DNA of 64,000 bases from Mesorhizobium sp. B2-4-15 (GCF_006658505.1 NZ_VFUZ01000011.1:1-64000), one strand, 5' to 3'; numbered from the stretch's first letter, positions 1-8,422 are shown. Program-made: numbers and translations. Notes: generated by a model from the sequence alone, not told the origin.

Positions 1-116
1 CCGCCACCCCCACCGCCACCGCCCGAACTGTCGCCGCCCGCGGCGAACGCCGGAACGGCAAGGAACTGCAGAGCGATTAGCGCGCTCGCCGCCTGGATCA
101 GCACTCTTTTATGCAT
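1..116 (-). CDS. Secreted glycine-rich protein, N-terminal part only
   Basis: Partial gene running off the left edge; only the first 38 codons are visible. It opens with ATG at 116 behind a strong AGGAGG-type site. The protein starts MHKRVLIQ, continues with a hydrophobic stretch ending VPAFA-A (a good signal peptidase I site after about residue 24), then GGDSS and a run of glycines. It is therefore exported and probably periplasmic or surface-exposed. The function cannot be read from this fragment. The gly-rich start resembles many small rhizobial exported proteins, but no family can be named. Confidence 0.7.
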   Translation of the reverse strand, partial: MHKRVLIQAASALIALQFLAVPAFAAGGDSSGGGGGGG

Positions 117-269
117 CGAAGCCTCCTGGAGGGGTGAGAATAGAACACTAACGCCAAGTGGTTCGCGTTTCATCCCGGAAAAAGCAGGCCTGGAGAACAT
201 GAGGTGACGGATGGCGCAAATTCGGTATCATCGCGGATCGAATGAAGACTGAGCCCACGGAGACGGCCC

Positions 270-695
270 GTGCAGCAACGGCTTGAGAAGAACTGGGAAC
301 TCTCGATCGGCCCCGACACCGTGCGCCTGTTCATCCTCAAGGCCAAGGCGCTGAGTGCGGCCGTCAACGAGGATTATGCCGACGGTGCCGAACACGAGAT
401 CGAATTCGACGGCGATACGCACGACAATCACCATCATGACGGCCTTGCCGAGGAAAGCTCGGAAAACCTGACCGAAGAGGAACTGCGCGAACTGATCAAC
501 GACCTCAATGTCGATGAAGCCGCCGAACTGATCGCGCTCGCCTGGGTCGGGCGTGGCGACTACGACCCCTTGGAATGGGCTGATGCCGTGACAGCGGCGC
601 GCGAGCGCCCCAACAGGCGCACGGCAAAATACCTGCTCGGCATGCCGCTGCTTGCCGACTGGCTGGAAGAGGGGCTGGAAGCGATCGGCGCGTAA
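270..695 (+). CDS. DUF3775 domain protein
   Basis: A 141-residue soluble acidic protein starting with GTG at 270 behind a GGAGAC site. The N-terminal part (WELSIGPDTVRLFILKAKAL) and the centre (LTEEELRELINDLNVDEAAELIALAWVGRG) match the pattern of the DUF3775 family, which is common in alphaproteobacteria and has no known function. A His/Asp-rich patch (residues about 46-56, DGDTHDNHHH) could bind metal, but that is only a guess. It lies 75 bp upstream of an extensin-like gene on the same strand, and a functional link is not evident. Confidence 0.8.
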   Translation: MQQRLEKNWELSIGPDTVRLFILKAKALSAAVNEDYADGAEHEIEFDGDTHDNHHHDGLAEESSENLTEEELRELINDLNVDEAAELIALAWVGRGDYDPLEWADAVTAARERPNRRTAKYLLGMPLLADWLEEGLEAIGA

Positions 696-770
696 CGCTG
701 AAGTAACCGATTGTGATCGCCCGAAGCGGCCGCGCACGCAACTTCGGCATGCCGGTGCCGTTTCGGAGCG

Positions 771-1931
771 ATGGCAACGCTGCACTCTTCCCGACCGTAC
801 CGGATCGCCTTGGTCATGGCGACGACAGTTCTGCTGGCGAGCCCGGCCGACGCCAAACATCGTCACAGGCGTTACCAGCCGCTTTCACCGCGAGTGGAGC
901 AGCCGCTGACGCCGCGGGTCGACCAGCCCCTGAAGCCGCGGGGGAAATCGCGGCGCAAGCAGCCGAAACCGGGGGGCGAGCAACGGATCACGCGCGGCCC
1001 CGCACAGCAGACGCCGCTGCCTCCGCTGCCATCGTCCACCGATGTTCCCGTGCCGGAGCAACGTCCCGCAGGCACGCCAAACACGGAAGAAAATCCGAAG
1101 ACGGAAGAACAGAAGGCCGAGGCTCCAAAGAGCGGCGGCAGCTCCGATCGGTTCAATGAAGAAACGTCCCATTACAAGAAACAGGCGCGCCCCGAACCGC
1201 CAGCCAATATGGAAAGCGAGCCGGAGCCGCCCGCCGTGGCGCCAACACCGACACCAAAGCCCGATGTCCAGGAGCCCGAGGCCCAGCCGCTCGACGTCGC
1301 CCCGCGGCCGCCGCAAAAGCCGGCCGATGCCGGCGACCAGAAGGTGCTTCCCGATCCGCGCTCGGCCGACCTGCCGGCGGACAAGATGCCCGCCGAAGAA
1401 GTTGCCTGCCGGGAGCGGCTGAAGGCGCTCGGCGTCGAATTCGAGGAACACAAGGCGGAAAGCAATCCCGAAATCGGCTGTTCGATCCCCTATCCCCTGG
1501 TGCTGAAGTCACTCGGCAAGTCGATCGCGATTGCCCCCGACACCGAGCTCAATTGCCCGATGGCGGAGGCGACGGCGCGTTTTGCCGCTGAGGTCGTCCA
1601 GCCAGCGGCGAAAGCCGAATTCGGCGCCGATCTGAAATCGATCGGCCAGGCATCGGCCTTCGTCTGCCGGCCGCGACACGGCGCCGGGAAACTGTCGGAG
1701 CACGCTTTCGGCAACGCGCTCGACATCGCCAGCTTCACCCTATCGGACGGCAGGACAATCGAGGTCGGCCTGACGCCGCCAGAGAAGGAGGGCAAGTTCC
1801 TCGACGCCGTGCGCAAGGCCGCCTGCGGTCCGTTCAAGACCGTGCTTGGACCCGGCGCCGACGCGGACCACGCCTTGCATTTCCATTTCGACCTCGAACC
1901 GCGCCGCCATGGCGGCACGTTTTGCCAGTGA
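771..1931 (+). CDS. Extensin-like_C family exported protein (first of two)
   Basis: A 386-residue exported protein. Residues 1-28 form a signal peptide ending ASPADA. Residues 30-210 are a low-complexity Pro/Lys/Glu-rich linker with repeats of the type LSPRVEQP, LTPRVDQP, LKPRGKSR. Residues about 212-386 are the extensin-like_C domain. That domain carries SEHAFGNALD (about 308-317) and HFHFD (about 370-374), the same arrangement of His and Asp as the zinc-binding motifs of M15/VanY-type DD-peptidases, plus paired cysteines. By inference it is a periplasmic or wall-associated peptidoglycan-active protein, but no enzymatic activity is established for the family in rhizobia. A paralogue follows 200 bp downstream. 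Confidence 0.85.
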   Translation: MATLHSSRPYRIALVMATTVLLASPADAKHRHRRYQPLSPRVEQPLTPRVDQPLKPRGKSRRKQPKPGGEQRITRGPAQQTPLPPLPSSTDVPVPEQRPAGTPNTEENPKTEEQKAEAPKSGGSSDRFNEETSHYKKQARPEPPANMESEPEPPAVAPTPTPKPDVQEPEAQPLDVAPRPPQKPADAGDQKVLPDPRSADLPADKMPAEEVACRERLKALGVEFEEHKAESNPEIGCSIPYPLVLKSLGKSIAIAPDTELNCPMAEATARFAAEVVQPAAKAEFGADLKSIGQASAFVCRPRHGAGKLSEHAFGNALDIASFTLSDGRTIEVGLTPPEKEGKFLDAVRKAACGPFKTVLGPGADADHALHFHFDLEPRRHGGTFCQ

Positions 1932-2033
1932 GCATTGGCTGTCAGCCGCACGTGCCGCAATTCAGCCGCAGGCATGAACGTGGCCGCTGAGTTTTCCTTT
2001 ACCCTTGATCGTTAAAATACCTGATATCCGGGC

Positions 2034-2076
2034 CATGATCCCGAAAAGTGGAACCGGTTTTCGGAAAAAGATCATG
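2034..2076. repeat. Short intergenic palindrome (CATGATC...GATCATG type)
   Basis: A 43-bp inverted repeat. Outer arms CATGATC/GATCATG enclose inner arms CCGAAAA/TTTTCGG. Related palindromes with the same AAAAGTGG...CCGGTTTT-like core occur at 2937, 10085, 38802 and 45312. It lies just upstream of the second extensin gene. This looks like one member of a family of dispersed rhizobial palindromic elements. Confidence 0.8.
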
Positions 2077-2130
2077 GTCAGGCAAAGGTAGAACCTGGTC
2101 AGGATCAGGTTCGGGGACAGGATTCCGCCA

Positions 2131-2937
2131 ATGGCCGGCAAATTTCGCGCCGTGTTTCTCTCCATAGCGCGCCAACCCAGACCTGCGGCGCTGCTGGCCA
2201 CCGGCCTTGCGCTGGCTACGGTTTCGGCCTGCAACACCGGCAATGTGCTGTCGCTCGAACCGGCGGTCGATGTCGGCTCGCAGACCGCGGCCGTGCCGCA
2301 ATATTCAGGGATGCAGAGGCTTGTCCCGTCCAATCCCTACATGACCCAGGCCGCCTATCCGCGCATGGATACCCCGATGTCACCGACCGAACAGATGCCG
2401 GCCAGCGAGACAGACTGCCGCCAGCAGCTGAAACGCCTCGATGTTGCCTATACCGATCTGGCGCCGATCCATGAAGGCCAGTGCGGCATCGACTATCCGG
2501 TCAAGGTCTCGGCCATCGGCAGCGTCGAGATGAAGCCCGCCGCGACGCTGACCTGCGACATGGCCGCCACCTTCGCCGCCTGGACGAAGAACGAACTGGT
2601 TCCCTCCGCCCGCTGGCGCTACTTCTCCGGCGTCAAGACCATCCACCAGGGCTCGAGCTATTCCTGCCGCAACATCGCCGGCGAAGGCGTGCTGTCGGAG
2701 CACGGCAAAGGCAACGCGCTCGACGTCATGAGCATCGAGCTCAACAATGGCGATGACATCGACGTGCGCAAGCCCGGCCTGTTCGCCTTCCGCACGCGCG
2801 GCTTCCTCAACAATGTGCGTGCCGACGGCTGCCAGTATTTCACCACCGTGCTCGGCCCCGGCTACAACTACGACCACCGCAACCATTTCCATTTCGACAT
2901 CAAGAACCGCAAGAACGGCTATCGCGCCTGCCGCTGA
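2131..2937 (+). CDS. Extensin-like_C family lipoprotein (second of two)
   Basis: A 268-residue paralogue of the preceding gene, with a different export signal. Residues 17-35 end in TVSAC, a plausible lipobox, so the mature protein is probably a lipoprotein. The extensin-like_C domain occupies about residues 90-268. It again has SEHGKGNALD (about 189-198) and HFHFD (about 252-256) and the conserved cysteines (DCRQQ, GQCGIDYP, TCDMA, SCRN, GCQYF). It lacks the long Pro-rich linker of its neighbour. ATG at 2131 follows GGACAGG. Its likely role is binding or trimming of the cell wall, inferred from the M15-like motifs. Confidence 0.85.
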   Translation: MAGKFRAVFLSIARQPRPAALLATGLALATVSACNTGNVLSLEPAVDVGSQTAAVPQYSGMQRLVPSNPYMTQAAYPRMDTPMSPTEQMPASETDCRQQLKRLDVAYTDLAPIHEGQCGIDYPVKVSAIGSVEMKPAATLTCDMAATFAAWTKNELVPSARWRYFSGVKTIHQGSSYSCRNIAGEGVLSEHGKGNALDVMSIELNNGDDIDVRKPGLFAFRTRGFLNNVRADGCQYFTTVLGPGYNYDHRNHFHFDIKNRKNGYRACR

Positions 2938-2983
2938 TGCATGTCGCCCAAAAGTGACCTCGGTTTGGGAAAACGACATGCAT
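2937..2983. repeat. Short intergenic palindrome (ATGCATGTCG...CGACATGCAT type)
   Basis: A 47-bp inverted repeat with perfect 10-bp outer arms (ATGCATGTCG/CGACATGCAT) and inner CCCAAAA/TTTGGG. It starts at the last base of the extensin stop codon, so it may also act as the 3' hairpin of that transcript. It is the same subfamily as the copy at 38802. Confidence 0.8.
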
Positions 2984-3114
2984 AAGACCAAGAATCCAAA
3001 TCGCGTCGCAGGAATCCCTTTCCAGCCGACGCGCTTTGGCATTGGCGACCATACCCTCTGCCGGCGGAACACGACTCCGCATAAAGTGAAGCCGAAACGT
3101 TCAGGCGGCGGCAC

Positions 3115-3822
3115 ATGGACCAGCAAAGCCTTCCGCGACGCATTGCAATCTGGGTGGTCGCCTTTCTGGCCGCCTGGCTGGCGCTCGCCTATGTCGCCGC
3201 GCCGGGATTCTGGACATTCCGGAACCGCGGCTTTCGCAACAACCCCTTCGAGATGGTCACGCACACGCCGCAAGGCATTCCCGGCGACCCGATCAATGTC
3301 GGTCTTGTCGGTACCGAGAAGGAGGTGGTCCATGCCTTCGCCGTCGCCGGCTGGGATACGGCCGACGCCGTCACCTTGAGAACCGCCATCGATATCGGCG
3401 AAAGTGTCCTGTTTTCCCGCCCCTATCCCGATGCGCCGATGAGCCGCCTGCTGTTCGAAGGCCACGCCCAGGAGCTCGCTTTCGAAAAGCCGGCCGGCGA
3501 CAGTGCCGACCGGCGCCATCACGTCCGTCTCTGGCAGACGGACACGGTCGGCGATGACGGCCGTCCGTTCTGGTTGGGTGCCGCAAGCTTCGATCGCGGC
3601 GTCGGTCTCAGCCACGACACGGGCGCGATCACGCATCACATCAGCCCCGACATCGACGCTGAACGCCAGTTTCTCATCGGCGATCTGAGTGCCGCCGGCC
3701 AGTTGATCTCGACCAGCGAACTGGCTGGCATCGGCGCCACCACGACCGGCCGCAATGGCGGTCGCGATCCCTACTTCACCGACGGTAAGGCAATCATCGG
3801 CGTGTTGAAGCAGCTGCGGTGA
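3115..3822 (+). CDS. LssY C-terminal domain membrane-anchored protein
   Basis: A 235-residue protein with one N-terminal membrane segment (about 10-28, IWVVAFLAAWLALAYVAA) and a C-terminal LssY-type domain. Family-typical signatures are AGWDTADAVT, SRPYPDAPMS, DRRHHVRLW, FWLGAASFD and a late THHISPDIDAER. LssY-type domains are found alone or fused to membrane phosphatase/DedA-like modules in proteobacteria, and their biochemical role is unclear. The gene is alone on its strand segment, preceded by a palindromic repeat and followed by 230 bp without a clear gene. Confidence 0.8.
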   Translation: MDQQSLPRRIAIWVVAFLAAWLALAYVAAPGFWTFRNRGFRNNPFEMVTHTPQGIPGDPINVGLVGTEKEVVHAFAVAGWDTADAVTLRTAIDIGESVLFSRPYPDAPMSRLLFEGHAQELAFEKPAGDSADRRHHVRLWQTDTVGDDGRPFWLGAASFDRGVGLSHDTGAITHHISPDIDAERQFLIGDLSAAGQLISTSELAGIGATTTGRNGGRDPYFTDGKAIIGVLKQLR

Positions 3823-4055
3823 CACGTGTCACGCCGCGGTGATCACGATCTTGGCGAATCGACGGCCCCGCGCATTGTCGTGCACGCCGTCTGGCCGGTA
3901 ACGCGCGCTCACGCCAAAGGTGCGGGTTGCAGTCGATGCCCTTGTCGAACACTTTTCGGCGCCGCCGCGAGACAACGCCCGAAAGATATGCGTCATAGTC
4001 TAAAAATGACAGCGGACTATTTTCGAGCGGCCCAACGCAATGCTATTGAGCCCTC

Positions 4056-5366
4056 ATGCTATACGTTGAAATCGCTATCGTGGTCGTCCTCATTTGCGTG
4101 AACGGCCTTCTGGCAATGTCCGAGCTCGCCATTGTCTCGTCACGGCCAGCCCGGCTCAAGGCAATGATCGACCGCAATGTCAACGGCGCCGGCCGTGCGC
4201 TGGCGCTCGGCTCCAATCCCGGCAAGTTCCTGTCCTCGGTGCAGATCGGCATCACCCTGGTCGGTGTCCTCTCCGGCGCCTTCTCCGGCGCCACGCTGGG
4301 TGATCGACTGGCGGTGTTCCTTGCCTCGACCGGCATCCGCGAAGGCATCGCCGACCCGCTCGGCGTCGGCATCGTGGTTGCCATCATTACCTATTTCTCA
4401 CTGATTGTTGGCGAACTGGTGCCCAAGCAGATCGCCTTGCGCGATCCCGAGCGGGTTGCCGTCCGCGCGGCGCCCGCGATGACCATCCTTGCCACCGTTT
4501 CGGCGCCATTGGTGTTCCTGCTCGACGTTTCCGGCCGGGCTGTTCTGTGGCTGCTCGGCCAGCGCGGCGAAAGCGAGGAGAAGGTCACCGACGAGGAGAT
4601 CAAGATGCTGGTCGCCGAGGCCGAGCATCACGGCACCATCGAATCCGACGAGCGCCGCATGATCGCCGGCGTCATGCGGCTTGGTGACCGCGCCGTGCGC
4701 GCCGTGATGTCGCCGCGCACCGACGTCGACTGGATCAATCTGCAGTCCGACGATGCCACGATCCGCAAGCTTTTGATGGAGACGCAGCATTCACGTCTGC
4801 CGGCCGGCGACGGCAGCGTCGACGCCATGATCGGCGTCGTGCAGACCCGCGACGTGCTGGCGGCACTGCTTGGCGGTCGCGCGCTCGATCCGCGCAAACA
4901 TGTGCGCGCGGCACCCATCGTCCACGACCAGGCCGACGCACTGGACGTGCTGCAGAAGCTGAAAGAATCCGACGTGCCGATGGCGCTGGTGCATGACGAA
5001 TACGGCCACTTCGAAGGCATCGTCACCCCTGCGGACATTCTCGAGGCCATCACCGGCGTCTTCCGCTCGGATCTCGAAGCCGGCGAGGAAGAAAACGCCG
5101 TCCAGCGCGACGACGGCTCCTGGCTGCTCGCCGGCTACATGCAGGCCGACGAGATGGCCGAGGTCCTCGGCATCGACCTGCCGGAAAACCGCGACTATGA
5201 GACCGTCGCCGGCTATGTGCTGTCACACATGCATCATTTGCCAACGACCGGCGAATGCGTCGACGCTCAAGGCTGGCGCTTCGAAGTGGTCGATCTCGAC
5301 GGCCGCCGCATCGACAAGCTGATCGCCACCCGCCTGCAGAGCGGCCACCGTGAGGTGGTGCGCTGA
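4056..5366 (+). CDS. CNNM/CBS-domain membrane protein (HlyC/CorC family)
   Basis: A 436-residue inner-membrane protein. Residues 1-185 form the CNNM (DUF21) transmembrane domain with four hydrophobic segments and the characteristic GxxAMSELA start and GELVPKQIALRDPE segment. Residues about 200-330 form a CBS-domain pair (MSPRTDVDWI, MALVHDEYGHFEGIVTPADILEAI). Residues about 345-430 form the CorC_HlyC domain (DGSWLLAGYMQADEM, YETVAGYVL). Members are annotated as hemolysins, but CNNM proteins act in Mg2+ (Co2+) efflux or homeostasis, so metal handling is the more likely role. The gene is monocistronic. Confidence 0.88.
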   Translation: MLYVEIAIVVVLICVNGLLAMSELAIVSSRPARLKAMIDRNVNGAGRALALGSNPGKFLSSVQIGITLVGVLSGAFSGATLGDRLAVFLASTGIREGIADPLGVGIVVAIITYFSLIVGELVPKQIALRDPERVAVRAAPAMTILATVSAPLVFLLDVSGRAVLWLLGQRGESEEKVTDEEIKMLVAEAEHHGTIESDERRMIAGVMRLGDRAVRAVMSPRTDVDWINLQSDDATIRKLLMETQHSRLPAGDGSVDAMIGVVQTRDVLAALLGGRALDPRKHVRAAPIVHDQADALDVLQKLKESDVPMALVHDEYGHFEGIVTPADILEAITGVFRSDLEAGEEENAVQRDDGSWLLAGYMQADEMAEVLGIDLPENRDYETVAGYVLSHMHHLPTTGECVDAQGWRFEVVDLDGRRIDKLIATRLQSGHREVVR

Positions 5367-5467
5367 CAACAGAGGTCAAGCTGATCGAGATGGCCGCGAG
5401 GGTCAGACCAGGGACCCTGCGGCATGCCAAATTGCGCTAGCCGTCCGACTCGAGGGAACTCGCTCTC

Positions 5468-6382
5468 TCAAACCGTGGCTTCGATTGGTTCGGCAAGTCT
5501 GGGGTTTGAGCGCGTGGCGATCAGGCAACTGGCCACGATGAGGCCCGCTCCACCCAGCGTGGTCCAGGTCACCGCCTCGTCGAAGAAGAGGAAGCCGAGC
5601 GCGATCGCCCAGATGAAGGCCGAGTATTCCGTCGGGATCAGATATTGCGCTTCGGCGCGGGCATAGGCCCAGCTCATCAGGAATTGGCCGGCGAGTGACA
5701 GTGCCGTCACTCCGGCAAGCGGAAGCCAGAGATTGCCCGGCAGGGCGATGGCGAGCCAGGGCGCGGCAAGGCCAAGGATCACCGCAACGCAGAGGTTCTG
5801 GAACAGCATGATCTCGATGGGCTTGGCCACCAGCGCCTGTTGCCGCGCAAGGATCAGATTGTAGGCGTAGAACACGGTCGATACGAGCACCGCGGCAGTC
5901 CCAAGCAGGGCATCCCCGGCATAGCTTTTCTGCCCGAACTGTCCGGCCACGATGATTGCGACGCCCGCTATCCCGGCCAATGAGGCCCAGATCGCCTGCC
6001 GCTGTATCCGCTCGCCCAGCAAAAGCGCGGCCAGGAGAAGCGCAAACAGGGGCGCTACGAAACTAAGCCCGATCGCCTCCGCCAGCGGCAGCCTGGCAAG
6101 CCCCCAGAAGAAGGACAAAAGGACGATGCCGACAACAGCGGCCCGCAGCGCATGCAGCCTCAGCACCGAGGGAGCAGGAAGCGAGCGCGGCCCCGCCAAC
6201 CAGCCGGTGCCCGCGACCACGGTCGCCAGCATGCTGCGCCACAGCACCGTATTGTAAACGCCGACCGCGATGACCAGCACCTTCATCGCGGCATCCATGC
6301 CGGACAGGAGGAAGATGCCAAGCGCGCATACGAGCACCGGGATCATCGGGGAAACGGCGCCGGCCAGGCTGGATGACTTCAC
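5468..6382 (-). CDS. DMT-superfamily (EamA) transporter
   Basis: A polytopic membrane protein of about 304 residues with ten predicted hydrophobic segments in two EamA repeats, the usual size of drug/metabolite transporters. The second repeat contains the typical ending (EYSAFIWAIALGFLFFDEAVTW). The substrate is unknown. The start is uncertain: GTG at 6382 is given, TTG at 6409 and ATG at 6346 are in frame, and none has a strong ribosome-binding site. It stands convergent to the CNNM gene. Confidence 0.82.
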   Translation of the reverse strand: MKSSSLAGAVSPMIPVLVCALGIFLLSGMDAAMKVLVIAVGVYNTVLWRSMLATVVAGTGWLAGPRSLPAPSVLRLHALRAAVVGIVLLSFFWGLARLPLAEAIGLSFVAPLFALLLAALLLGERIQRQAIWASLAGIAGVAIIVAGQFGQKSYAGDALLGTAAVLVSTVFYAYNLILARQQALVAKPIEIMLFQNLCVAVILGLAAPWLAIALPGNLWLPLAGVTALSLAGQFLMSWAYARAEAQYLIPTEYSAFIWAIALGFLFFDEAVTWTTLGGAGLIVASCLIATRSNPRLAEPIEATV

Positions 6383-6472
6383 GCGGGCGTACTCAGGTGA
6401 CGGATGCAAGCTGACATATCAGGGCAAGGCGGCGGGGCCAGATGGCAGCTCCGACCATATGGCGGTCCAACG

Positions 6473-6745
6473 ATGCCGGCGCGCCTCACGCTTCGCGGCC
6501 CGCACGACAAAGCGGGCGATCCGATCCTGCTACTCGACCAGGACCGTAGCCGATGGAACTGGTCGCTGATCCGCCGCGGTCTCGACGGCCTGAACCGCGC
6601 GATGACCCTGACACCGACACCCGGCCCCTATCTGCTGCAGGCGATGATCGCCGCCTGCCATGCCCGCGCGGTGACCGCCGCCGACACCGACTGGATCGCG
6701 ATATCGGCCTGTTACCAGGCCCTTGCCGTGGCCGGCTCGGCGCCG
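6473..6745 (+). pseudogene. Remnant of an ECF sigma factor (DUF6596-type)
   Basis: The reading frame gives a recognisable C-terminal piece of the RNA polymerase sigma factors that carry a DUF6596-type extension: GDPILLLDQDRSRWNWSLIRRGL, then a Gly-Pro-Tyr-Leu-Leu-Gln-Ala-Met-Ile-Ala-Ala-Cys-His-Ala stretch and TDWIAISACYQAL. The sigma2/sigma4 regions and the start are missing. The similarity stops after QALAVAGSAP, exactly where an inverted-repeat element begins (6746). I read it as a decayed gene truncated on both sides. Such sigma factors usually sit beside YCII/DGPF, VOC or DUF1428 genes. None is adjacent here, though VOC and DUF1428 genes occur near 35 kb. Confidence 0.6.
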
Positions 6746-6914
6746 CCCCTCATCGCCCTGCCGGGCACTTCTCCCCGTATGGTGACGGGGAGAAGGCCGC
6801 TGTCATCGATGGTTTCGCCAAACAGAAACGTTGCAGAATATCAAGCCGAGGTCGCGGTCAGCCCCTTCTCCCCGTCACCATACGGGGAGAAGGTGGCGGC
6901 AGCCGGATGAGGGG
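6746..6914. repeat. MITE-like repeat, family A copy 1
   Basis: A 169-bp element bounded by inverted ends CCCCTCATC and GATGAGGGG. Each arm carries its own hairpin (CTCCCCGT...ACGGGGAG). Two longer relatives lie at 31031 and 39923 with the same ends. No coding capacity. It interrupts the sigma-factor remnant. Confidence 0.8.
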
Positions 6915-6956
6915 CAGCGCGACGTTTGCTCGAGCAGCACTTATGGGGCCCCAACG

Positions 6957-6981
6957 AAAAAGGGCGGCGCAAGCGCCGCCC
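6957..6981 (-). terminator. Rho-independent terminator of the FMN reductase gene
   Basis: Read on the minus strand, a 9-bp GC stem (GGGCGGCGC/GCGCCGCCC) with a two-base loop is followed by TTTTT. It lies 34 bp past the stop codon of the reductase gene. Confidence 0.8.
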
Positions 6982-7014
6982 CACATCCCTTGGGAGGATA
7001 ATCTCAAAGAGCGA

Positions 7015-7620
7015 TCATGCCGCCTTGATTTCATCGTCGACCACTTCGGCGTCGCGCGCCTTCTTCAGCGCCTTGGCCCACCAGGCGACATCGTTGACCA
7101 GCGCGGCGGCGGCCTGGTTCAGGTGCTCGAGATCTTCAAGCTTCTTCTCGCCCTGGCGCACGGCGAGGAAGTCGCCCCAGGCGATATGGACGGCGGACTT
7201 GACCGGCGCCATCTGCAGTTCGACGGCATGGAGGCGGAGCTGCTCGACGGCGCGGGCGCCGCCGACGCTGCCATAGCCGACGAAGCCGGCCGGCTTCTTG
7301 TTCCATTCGTTGGCGGCGTAGTCGATGGCGTTCTTCAGCACCGCCGTCGGGCCATGATTGTATTCGGCGGCGGTGAAGATGAAGCCGTCATACTCGGCGA
7401 CCTTCTTCTGCCAGCGCTGCGCCACCTCGTTGGTCGAGGGCACCCAGGCGGAGGAGGCGACTTCGTCGAAGAAAGGCAGCGGGAAGTCACGCAGGTCGAC
7501 GACTTCCACGTCGATGTCGGCATGCGACTTGGCGATCTTGGCGATCCATTGGGTGGGCACATCGGCGAAGCGCGCGGCGCGCGTCGAACCGACGACGATG
7601 GCGATCTTGGGTTTTGACAT
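7015..7620 (-). CDS. NADPH-dependent FMN reductase family protein
   Basis: A 201-residue flavodoxin-fold oxidoreductase. The phosphate-binding loop GSTRAARF (11-18) and the flavin-contacting AEYNHG (85-90) are those of the NAD(P)H:FMN/quinone reductase family (azoreductase/ChrR-like). It probably reduces quinones, azo compounds or flavin with NAD(P)H in the cytoplasm. ATG at 7620 follows GGAGAGCC. It is transcribed divergently from an HxlR regulator with inverted GGTATC/GATACC sites between them, so it is likely induced by electrophiles or quinones through that regulator. Confidence 0.85.
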   Translation of the reverse strand: MSKPKIAIVVGSTRAARFADVPTQWIAKIAKSHADIDVEVVDLRDFPLPFFDEVASSAWVPSTNEVAQRWQKKVAEYDGFIFTAAEYNHGPTAVLKNAIDYAANEWNKKPAGFVGYGSVGGARAVEQLRLHAVELQMAPVKSAVHIAWGDFLAVRQGEKKLEDLEHLNQAAAALVNDVAWWAKALKKARDAEVVDDEIKAA

Positions 7621-7647
7621 GGGAGGCTCTCCATTCCGGTAAAAGCT

Positions 7648-7664
7648 GGTATCGTTTAGATACC
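7648..7664. promoter_or_regulatory. Candidate HxlR operator
   Basis: The inverted repeat GGTATC-N5-GATACC lies in the 90-bp divergent region. A further GATACC half-site follows at 7677-7682. Both are well placed to control the reductase gene and the regulator itself. Binding is inferred from position and symmetry only. Confidence 0.55.
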
Positions 7665-7711
7665 GGCGCTATATGAGATACCGTCAACTCCCGACGCAAG
7701 GAGGCACCTTT

Positions 7712-8080
7712 TTGTTACTGAGGCACCCGCACCGCACCGAAGACTGCCGCGCCATTTCGGAAATCCTGCAGCGCGTCGGCGACAAATGGACCGTGCTCGT
7801 GGTCGGCAAGCTTGGCGATGGGCCGCTGCGTTTCAATGAGTTGCGCGCCGCTGTCGGCGGCATCTCGCAGAAGATGCTGACCACCACCTTGCGCGGCCTG
7901 GAACGCGACGGTTTCGTCACCCGCACCGTGTTCCCGACCATCCCGCCGCGCGTCGATTACGAACTGACCGAACTCGGCCACGAACTCTTGATTCCGGTCA
8001 GCGCGCTTGGCGAATGGGCGCGTAGGAACACCCAGCGCGTCAGGGCGGCACGCGAGAAATTCGACGGCATGCATGGCTGA
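7712..8080 (+). CDS. HxlR-family transcriptional regulator
   Basis: A winged-helix regulator of about 122 residues. Family signatures are CRAISEILQRVGDKWTVLVV, GPLRFNELRAAVGGISQKML and a wing region ending YELTELG. A cysteine (C9 from this start) sits at the position used for redox or quinone sensing in HxlR proteins such as YodB. I chose TTG at 7712 because an excellent AAGGAGG lies 7 bp before it. An in-frame ATG at 7673 would put that Shine-Dalgarno inside the gene and overlap the operator region. It probably represses the divergent FMN reductase gene. Confidence 0.82.
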   Translation: MLLRHPHRTEDCRAISEILQRVGDKWTVLVVGKLGDGPLRFNELRAAVGGISQKMLTTTLRGLERDGFVTRTVFPTIPPRVDYELTELGHELLIPVSALGEWARRNTQRVRAAREKFDGMHG

Positions 8081-8245
8081 AACCCTTGCGCGGCAAGGAA
8101 TCCGGAGTTTCACGGTCAGCGACGCTGCTGGACAGCAAGCGAACCCGTAATTCTCTAAACGAGGTCCCGCAGCTCTGTCTTATGGCGCTTGAGATTGATC
8201 AATGCACGCGCCAGCCCGACGACGCCAGTCATAAACCAAGGGCTA

Positions 8246-8422
8246 TCATGAGGCTCGTGGCGCCATGTTCCCGCAAGGCGCCGGACTGCAGATCGCGCAT
8301 GTCGCGGCAGGCACCCCGACGCCCTTGCCGCCGTGCAAGCAGGCGGTGCGTGGAAGGTCGTCTTTGGCTTCGGCATAGGTGGTTACGCCGAGCAGGCAGA
8401 CCAGAGCGACAAGGGCTGCCAA
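8246..8422 (-). CDS. Possible small secreted cysteine-containing peptide
   Basis: A 58-residue frame beginning at TTG 8422 and reading LAALVALVCLLGVTTYAEA, a plausible signal peptide, followed by about 40 residues with four cysteines (TACLHGG, TCAICSPAPCGN). A better start, ATG at 8453 behind GGAGAGAC, lies in another frame, so this may be a once longer gene (signal peptide MRQHML...) broken by a frameshift. No family is recognised. It could be a small exported protein or a decayed one. Confidence 0.35.
   Translation of the reverse strand: MAALVALVCLLGVTTYAEAKDDLPRTACLHGGKGVGVPAATCAICSPAPCGNMAPRAS

Noticed and set aside
3835..3930. Minus-strand frame ending GRRFAKIVITAA, like the C-terminus of a zinc-type alcohol dehydrogenase or quinone oxidoreductase
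   Set aside because: Only about 20 residues look similar and no further fragment is found, so a remnant cannot be supported.
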